Positions 23,939 to 28,287 of a stretch of 28,287 nt of DNA are shown one piece after another. Origin of the DNA: JBFMCU01 sp964428225 (GTDB taxonomy: Bacteria > Planctomycetota > UBA1135 > GCA-002686595); contig CAYRXS010000060.1 in the NCBI GenBank assembly GCA_964428225.1, positions 1 to 28,287 on the forward strand. Reading direction: 5' to 3'. Made by a program: the position numbers and the translations under genes. How positions within the stretch are numbered: the first letter of the stretch is position 1; the number at the start of each line of letters is the position of its first letter. The notes beneath the pieces are model-generated. The model was not told the DNA's origin and did no database searches. It saw nothing but the letters and a program-made list of their open reading frames with translations.

Positions 23939-24652
23939 ATGTCCAAGCGCGTCGTTTGCGTCGTCGAGGACGACCCCGCCATCCGGCAGGGTCTCGTGGA
24001 CAGCCTCGTCTACGCGGGCTACGAGGTCCTCGAGTGCGCGGACGGGCTCGAGGCCCGCCGGGTGCTGCGCGGGGCGGACGTCGACCTCGTCCTCCTCGAC
24101 GTCCTGCTTCCCGGCGTCGACGGCTTCGAGCTCCTGCCCGAGATCCGCCAGGGCCGTCCCACCCTGCCCGTGATCATGGTGACCGCGAGGGGCGCCGAGG
24201 AGGACCGCGTGCGCGGGCTCAAGATCGGCGCGGACGACTACGTGGTGAAGCCCTTCAGCTCGACCGAGCTCCTGGCCCGCGTCGAGGCCGTGCTGCGTCG
24301 CTCCGCCGAGCGACCGGGCGACGTGACGGCGCTGCGCGTCGGCGGGCAGACGATCCACCTCGAGCGCCGCGAGATCACCCTCGAGGACGGATCGCACCGG
24401 CCGATCTCGGACCGTGAGACGGCCATCCTGCGGTACCTCGCCGTCAGCCGCGGGCGCGCCGTCTCCCGGGAGGAGCTGCTGCAGCGCGTCTGGGGGCTCG
24501 ACACGCGCGGCCTCGAAACGCGCACCGTGGACATGCACATTGCGCGGCTGCGCGACAAGCTCGGCGATCCCTCGAACGATGCGAAGATCGTGGTGACTGT
24601 GCGCGCCAAGGGCTACATGCTCGGCGAGTCGGTGGAGGTGGACGGACGGTGA
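23939..24652 (+). CDS. OmpR/PhoB-type response regulator
   Basis: This 237-residue cytoplasmic transcription regulator has an N-terminal receiver domain with acidic residues E10-D11-D12, phosphoacceptor D54 in DLVLLDVLLPGVDG, T82 and K104 (YVVKPFSS). The C-terminal winged-helix DNA-binding domain (about 130-232) includes SREELLQRVWGLD, TVDMHIARLRDKLGDP and a VRAKGYML wing. The start at 23939 is set by AGGAGGTAAGGAGC directly upstream; the longer frame to 23879 is not needed. It overlaps the downstream kinase gene by four bases and is its partner. Targets are unknown. Confidence 0.95.
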   Translation: MSKRVVCVVEDDPAIRQGLVDSLVYAGYEVLECADGLEARRVLRGADVDLVLLDVLLPGVDGFELLPEIRQGRPTLPVIMVTARGAEEDRVRGLKIGADDYVVKPFSSTELLARVEAVLRRSAERPGDVTALRVGGQTIHLERREITLEDGSHRPISDRETAILRYLAVSRGRAVSREELLQRVWGLDTRGLETRTVDMHIARLRDKLGDPSNDAKIVVTVRAKGYMLGESVEVDGR

Positions 24653-26460
24653 AGGTCCTCCGCCGGCCCTGGTGGCTGATCTACGCCGCCTGCTCGGTCG
24701 TCGCCCTGTCGGGCCTCGCCTGGCTCACGGTCACGCTCCTTGACCTCGAGCGCTCGGAGCGCGCCGCCCGCGCCGAGGCGCAGCACCAGGAGGCGCTCCG
24801 GCTCGGTCTGTGGCGGATGGACTCGTGGTTCGGTCCCGTGCTCGCGCGGGAGGGGGCGCGGCCCGTCTTCGAGTACCTCTCCTACTACCCCCAGGAGCGC
24901 GCATACACCCGCATCCTCAACGAGATCGAGGCGGGCGAGGTCCTGAGCCCGTCGCCCCTCCTGACCCTCCGCTCGCCGTTCATCCGTCTGCACTTCCAGA
25001 TCGACGAAGAGGGGACGTGGAGCTCTCCCCAGGTGCCGACCGGCAACCAGCTCGACCTGGCCGAGGCGACGCTCGTGAGCGCCGACCGCATCGCCGCCGG
25101 TGCCCGCGTCCTGCAGGACCTGCGAGAGGCGACGAGCTTCGAGGACCTCCGCGCGGGGCTGGAGAACGCCGAGTCCGCGCTCACCGCGCTCCTGGCGGCA
25201 GAGGAGACGGCTCTCGCCGAGATCGCCTTCGCCCGCAACGACGAGCCGGAGTTCGCCCAACTGCGCAACCAGCAGGAGCTCACGCAGCGCGCGCGCAGGA
25301 ACGCAGAGAGTCAGGTCGCCTTCGATCTCGACCCCCCGACGGCGAACGGGACGACCGCCTCGATGCTCCGCGGTGCCTCCCCCGGGCCCCTGGTCCCCAC
25401 CTGGCTCGACGGCGAGTTGCCGGGGGGCGCTCCGCGGCTCGTCTTCGTCCGGCTGGTCCACGTGCGAGGACGCGAGCTGCTTCAGGGCTTTCTCTGCGAC
25501 TGGAACCGCGTCCGCGAGGAGCTGCTCGAGCAGGTACGCGGTCTCTTCCCCTCCTCGCGGCTCGGGCCGCACCGGGGACCCGCCCCCGATCCGGAGGCGG
25601 ACGGCCGACTCCTGGCCGCGATCCCCGCCCGGCTGGAGACGACGTGGCCGGAGCTCGCGCACGGCCCGGTGGCGACTCCCGCCCGGGCGGGCCTGGCGGT
25701 GTCGTGGATCGCCACGCTGCTCGCGCTGGTGGCGGTCGGCGTCACCCTGCGGGCCAGCATCGACCTCGGCGAGAAGCGCAGCCGCTTCGCCTCCACGGTA
25801 ACCCACGAGCTGCGCAGTCCGCTCACCACCTTCCGCATGTACTCGGAGATGCTGGCGAAGGGGATGGTGCCCGACGAGCGGCGCACCTCGTATCTCGAGA
25901 CCCTGCAGCGGGAGTCGCACCGGCTCTCCATCCTCGTGGAGAACGTGCTCGCCTACGCGCGGCTCGAGGAGGGGCGCGCGGGGCTGCGGCGCGATCGCCT
26001 GTCCGCGCGCGAGGTGCTCGAGCGCGTGGTCCCCGAGCTGGAGCGCCACGCGGAGGCCGCGGGGACGTCCTTGCACGTCGACGCGGAGGAGGCGGGGGAG
26101 GAGCTCGTCCGGGTCGACGCGGACGCGGTGGAGCAGATCCTCTTCAACCTCGTCGACAACGCCGGCAAGTACGGCCGCTCGGACGACGAGGCGGCGATCG
26201 AGCTCGGAGCCCGCGTCGATGACGGCTTCCTCGAGCTGCGGATCCGCGACCGGGGCCCCGGGATCCCGAGCTCGGCGGCCCGCGCGATCTTCCGCCCCTT
26301 CGAGCGGGGGGACCGCGATCCCGCGGATCCGAATCCCGGGGTCGGCCTGGGCCTGGCCCTCGCCCGCGGGCTCGCCCGGGACCTCGGCGGCGACCTCGTG
26401 CTGGAGTCGCCGCCCGACGGCGGGGCCTGCTTCTGCCTGCGTATCCCGCGGGCAACGTGA
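24649..26460 (+). CDS. Membrane sensor histidine kinase, partner of the upstream regulator
   Basis: This 603-residue kinase has a first helix at about residues 8-31, an extracytoplasmic sensor region of about 310 residues, a second helix at about 350-368, and a catalytic core. H386 in FASTVTHELRSPLTTFRMYS is the phosphorylated histidine. The ATPase domain has an N-box around N504 (LFNLVDNAGKYG), a G1 box DRGPGIPSSAARAIFRPFER and a G2 box GVGLGLALARGLA. The GTG start overlaps the regulator stop in GTGA, so the pair is translationally coupled. The sensor region shows no domain that I recognise. The signal is unknown. Confidence 0.93.
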   Translation: MKVLRRPWWLIYAACSVVALSGLAWLTVTLLDLERSERAARAEAQHQEALRLGLWRMDSWFGPVLAREGARPVFEYLSYYPQERAYTRILNEIEAGEVLSPSPLLTLRSPFIRLHFQIDEEGTWSSPQVPTGNQLDLAEATLVSADRIAAGARVLQDLREATSFEDLRAGLENAESALTALLAAEETALAEIAFARNDEPEFAQLRNQQELTQRARRNAESQVAFDLDPPTANGTTASMLRGASPGPLVPTWLDGELPGGAPRLVFVRLVHVRGRELLQGFLCDWNRVREELLEQVRGLFPSSRLGPHRGPAPDPEADGRLLAAIPARLETTWPELAHGPVATPARAGLAVSWIATLLALVAVGVTLRASIDLGEKRSRFASTVTHELRSPLTTFRMYSEMLAKGMVPDERRTSYLETLQRESHRLSILVENVLAYARLEEGRAGLRRDRLSAREVLERVVPELERHAEAAGTSLHVDAEEAGEELVRVDADAVEQILFNLVDNAGKYGRSDDEAAIELGARVDDGFLELRIRDRGPGIPSSAARAIFRPFERGDRDPADPNPGVGLGLALARGLARDLGGDLVLESPPDGGACFCLRIPRAT

Positions 26461-26525
26461 TCCACGTCGGAGACGAACGCAATCCTGACCCAGGAGGCGG
26501 GGCCGCTTCCGTAGTATTCGGTGCT

Positions 26526-26552
26526 CCTCCGCACCCGTCACCCTCGCGGAGG
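26526..26552 (+). other. 7-bp inverted repeat between kinase and tricorn-type genes
   Basis: CCTCCGC (26526-26532) and GCGGAGG (26546-26552) are perfect inverted copies with a 13-nt loop in the 137-bp gap. It may be a terminator without U-run or a leader structure. Nothing else is seen in this gap. Confidence 0.35.
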
Positions 26553-26597
26553 ATCTCCGACCCACTCGCCGGCCGCTCGAGGCCAACGGAACGCGCC

Positions 26598-28287
26598 ATG
26601 AAGCACCTTCCCTCCCGCCACGCTCCCCGTCTCGTCGGTCTCGCACTGGTCGCCCTCGGCTCGATCGCCACCGCGGACACCGCCTACCTGCGCCAGCCCG
26701 ACCTCCACGGCGACCGGCTCGTCTTCTGCGCGGAGTCCGACCTGTGGACCGCGTCGATCGACGGGGGCGACGTGCGTCGCCTCACCACTCACGCGGGCGA
26801 CGAGTCCTCGCCCTGCTTCTCGCCGACCGGCAGGTGGATCGCCTTCTCGGCCGCCTACGACGGGAACCAGGACGTCTACGTGGTCTCGGCTCGGGGGGGA
26901 GAGCCCCGGCGCCTGACCTGGCACCCCGGCGGCGACGAGGTCGTCGGGTGGACTCCCGACGGCGCGTCGGTGATCTTCCGCAGCCGCCGTCACGATCCCC
27001 ATGGCGCCCAGCACCTGTTCACCGTGGACCTGACCGGCGGCGACGCGCGCGAGCTCCCCCTCGGCTGGGCGGCGCGTCTCGCCATCGACCCCGACTCAGG
27101 ATCCTGGGCCTTCTCGCGCAACCGCGATGAGAGCGGGTCCTGGAAGCGATACCGGGGCGGAATGGCCACGGACGTCTGGGTCGGACACCCCGACCGGGCG
27201 GACTACCGGAAGGTCACGGACTTCGACGGCATGGACGCCTTCCCCATGTGGCACGACGGGCGCATCTGGTTCCTCAGCGACCAGGGGGGCACCGCCAACC
27301 TGTGGTCCATGCTCCCCGACGGGGGCGACCGCCGCCGGCACACCCGCTTCGACACGTGGGACGTGCGCTGGCCGGCGATGAGCGACGACGGGCGCATCGT
27401 CTTCACCCTGGCCGCCGACGTGTACGTGTTCGATCCGGACGGGGATCGCACGACGAGGATCGAGATCGACCTTCCCAGCGACCTCCAGCTCACGCGCGTG
27501 CGCTACCCCGACGCGGGGAGCCAGATCACCGAGCTGGCCGTCACGCCGGCCGGCGATCGTCTGGCGGTGGTCTCCCGCGGGGAGGTCTTCTCCGTTCCCG
27601 TCGAGGAGGGCGTGACCCTGCCCGTCACCCGGGGCACCGGAGCCCGCGAGCGCGCGATCGTCTTCGACGCGAAGGGCGAGCGTATCCTCTACGTCACGGA
27701 CGAGCCGCGCGAGGAGGAGATCCGCTCGATCGACGCCTGGGGCCGCGGCGAGCCCACGGTCCTGCGCCCCGCGGCGAAGGCGGTGTGGCACTACCAGCCG
27801 ATTCCCTCGCCCGATGGGGCGTGGCTCGCCTGGTCGGACGACTCGTACGGGCTCTTCGTCATGCCCGCGGAGGGCGGCGATCCCAAGGAGATCGATCGCG
27901 GCACGGAGGGGGAGATCCGGAGCTACCGCTGGAGCCCCGACGGGCGCTGGCTCGCCTACGTGAAGGACCTGCCCAACCGGTTCGGCTCGATCTTCCTCTA
28001 CGACACGGAGGAGGACCGGGTGCACGCGGTGACCGGCCCCTACACGAACGACCGCTCGCTGGCCTGGGATCCGGACGGCCGGTACCTCTACTTCCTCTCC
28101 GACCGCCAGATCAATCCGCTGCTCGGCGAGCTCGACTTCAACAACGTCGAGAGGCAAAACGACCGGATCTACATGATCCTGCTGCGCGAGGACGTGGAGA
28201 ATCCGCTGCTCGATCGTGCCGGTCTCCCGCCGGACGAGGACGAGGACGAGGAAGAGGAAGGGAAGGAGGAGGAAGCCGAGGGAGAGG
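26598..28287 (+). CDS. Tricorn-type S41 peptidase, N-terminal part (runs off the window)
   Basis: The first 563 codons are present and the frame stays open to the end. A signal peptide (about residues 1-27) is followed by WD/TolB-like beta-propeller repeats: LRQPDLHGDRLVFCAESDLW, SPCFSPTGRWIAFSA, ARGGEPRRLTWHPGGDE, WSPDGRWLAYV and LAWDPDGRYLYFLSDR. FDFNN-type NPLLGELDFNN and an acidic run (PPDEDEDEEEEGKEEEAEGE) near the end are typical of bacterial tricorn homologues just before their second propeller. The PDZ and serine-protease domains expected next lie outside the window. Tricorn enzymes degrade peptides; this one is probably periplasmic or secreted because of the leader. Confidence 0.88.
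   Translation, partial: MKHLPSRHAPRLVGLALVALGSIATADTAYLRQPDLHGDRLVFCAESDLWTASIDGGDVRRLTTHAGDESSPCFSPTGRWIAFSAAYDGNQDVYVVSARGGEPRRLTWHPGGDEVVGWTPDGASVIFRSRRHDPHGAQHLFTVDLTGGDARELPLGWAARLAIDPDSGSWAFSRNRDESGSWKRYRGGMATDVWVGHPDRADYRKVTDFDGMDAFPMWHDGRIWFLSDQGGTANLWSMLPDGGDRRRHTRFDTWDVRWPAMSDDGRIVFTLAADVYVFDPDGDRTTRIEIDLPSDLQLTRVRYPDAGSQITELAVTPAGDRLAVVSRGEVFSVPVEEGVTLPVTRGTGARERAIVFDAKGERILYVTDEPREEEIRSIDAWGRGEPTVLRPAAKAVWHYQPIPSPDGAWLAWSDDSYGLFVMPAEGGDPKEIDRGTEGEIRSYRWSPDGRWLAYVKDLPNRFGSIFLYDTEEDRVHAVTGPYTNDRSLAWDPDGRYLYFLSDRQINPLLGELDFNNVERQNDRIYMILLREDVENPLLDRAGLPPDEDEDEEEEGKEEEAEGE

Noticed and set aside
26458..26520. UGA ending the histidine kinase as a possible Sec codon
   Set aside because: About 17 codons follow to a TAG, but they show no redox motif and no matching hairpin, and the kinase domain is already complete.
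1..28287. CRISPR arrays, insertion sequences, phage genes or rRNA
   Set aside because: No regularly spaced repeats, transposase or integrase motifs, phage structural genes or rRNA sequence were seen. The only RNA gene found is tRNA-Sec.

Overview
The window is about 28 kb of very GC-rich, gene-dense bacterial DNA. It reads as a Gram-negative, soil- or water-type bacterium. Secreted and lipid-anchored proteins, a sigma factor fused to a membrane-anchored surface protein, a tricorn-like peptidase and a VIT/VWA protein together fit Planctomycetota or a similar deep phylum. That placement is an inference; the sequence contains no rRNA marker.

The central finding is a selenocysteine (Sec) island at about 3.0-13.4 kb. 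A tRNA-Sec with anticodon UCA (9870-9963), selA (9973-11391) and selB (11388-13376) lie directly downstream of two tandem genes. Those genes appear to stop at UGA straight after the residues RFEYG. Two more paralogues on the other strand stop at the same place (QFEYG or RFEYG). In all four, translation through the UGA gives a conserved tail of 39-45 residues starting U-G-x-x-C-x3-W. A 6-bp stem with a 5-nt loop of type RUGGN lies exactly 15-31 nt after each UGA, while the stem sequences differ. The four are therefore read as full-length secreted selenoproteins of one family with calcium-binding-like D-x-N-x-(N/D)-G loops. A fifth candidate at 6138-6482 is a 114-residue single-pass membrane protein ending Cys-Pro-Thr-Sec-Val, with the same kind of hairpin after its UGA. 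No selD (selenophosphate synthetase) is present.

Layout: the 3' end of an acyl-CoA synthetase (1-201, +); an M48 membrane protease and LemA pair (198-2749, -); an extreme G/C homopolymer tract (about 2831-2970); three selenoprotein genes on the minus strand (3003-6482); a 390-bp divergent regulatory region (6483-6872); two selenoprotein genes on the plus strand (6873-9713); tRNA-Sec, selA and selB (9870-13376); a polyferredoxin-like membrane protein and a YfhO-type membrane protein (13413-16684); a sigma/carboxypeptidase-regulatory-domain fusion (16750-19857); a lipoprotein metallopeptidase on the minus strand (19880-21373); a VIT/VWA protein (21523-23826); a response regulator and histidine kinase pair (23939-26460); and the 5' part of a tricorn-type peptidase that leaves the window (26598-28287).

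How the parts fit together: SelA charges tRNA-Sec with Sec, SelB carries it to UGA codons marked by a hairpin, and the neighbouring genes are the clients. The predicted products are exported or membrane-tethered with Sec near the C-terminus, which suggests redox or metal chemistry outside the cytoplasm. The substrate cannot be read from sequence. Any conventional gene call would truncate all five proteins at the UGA.
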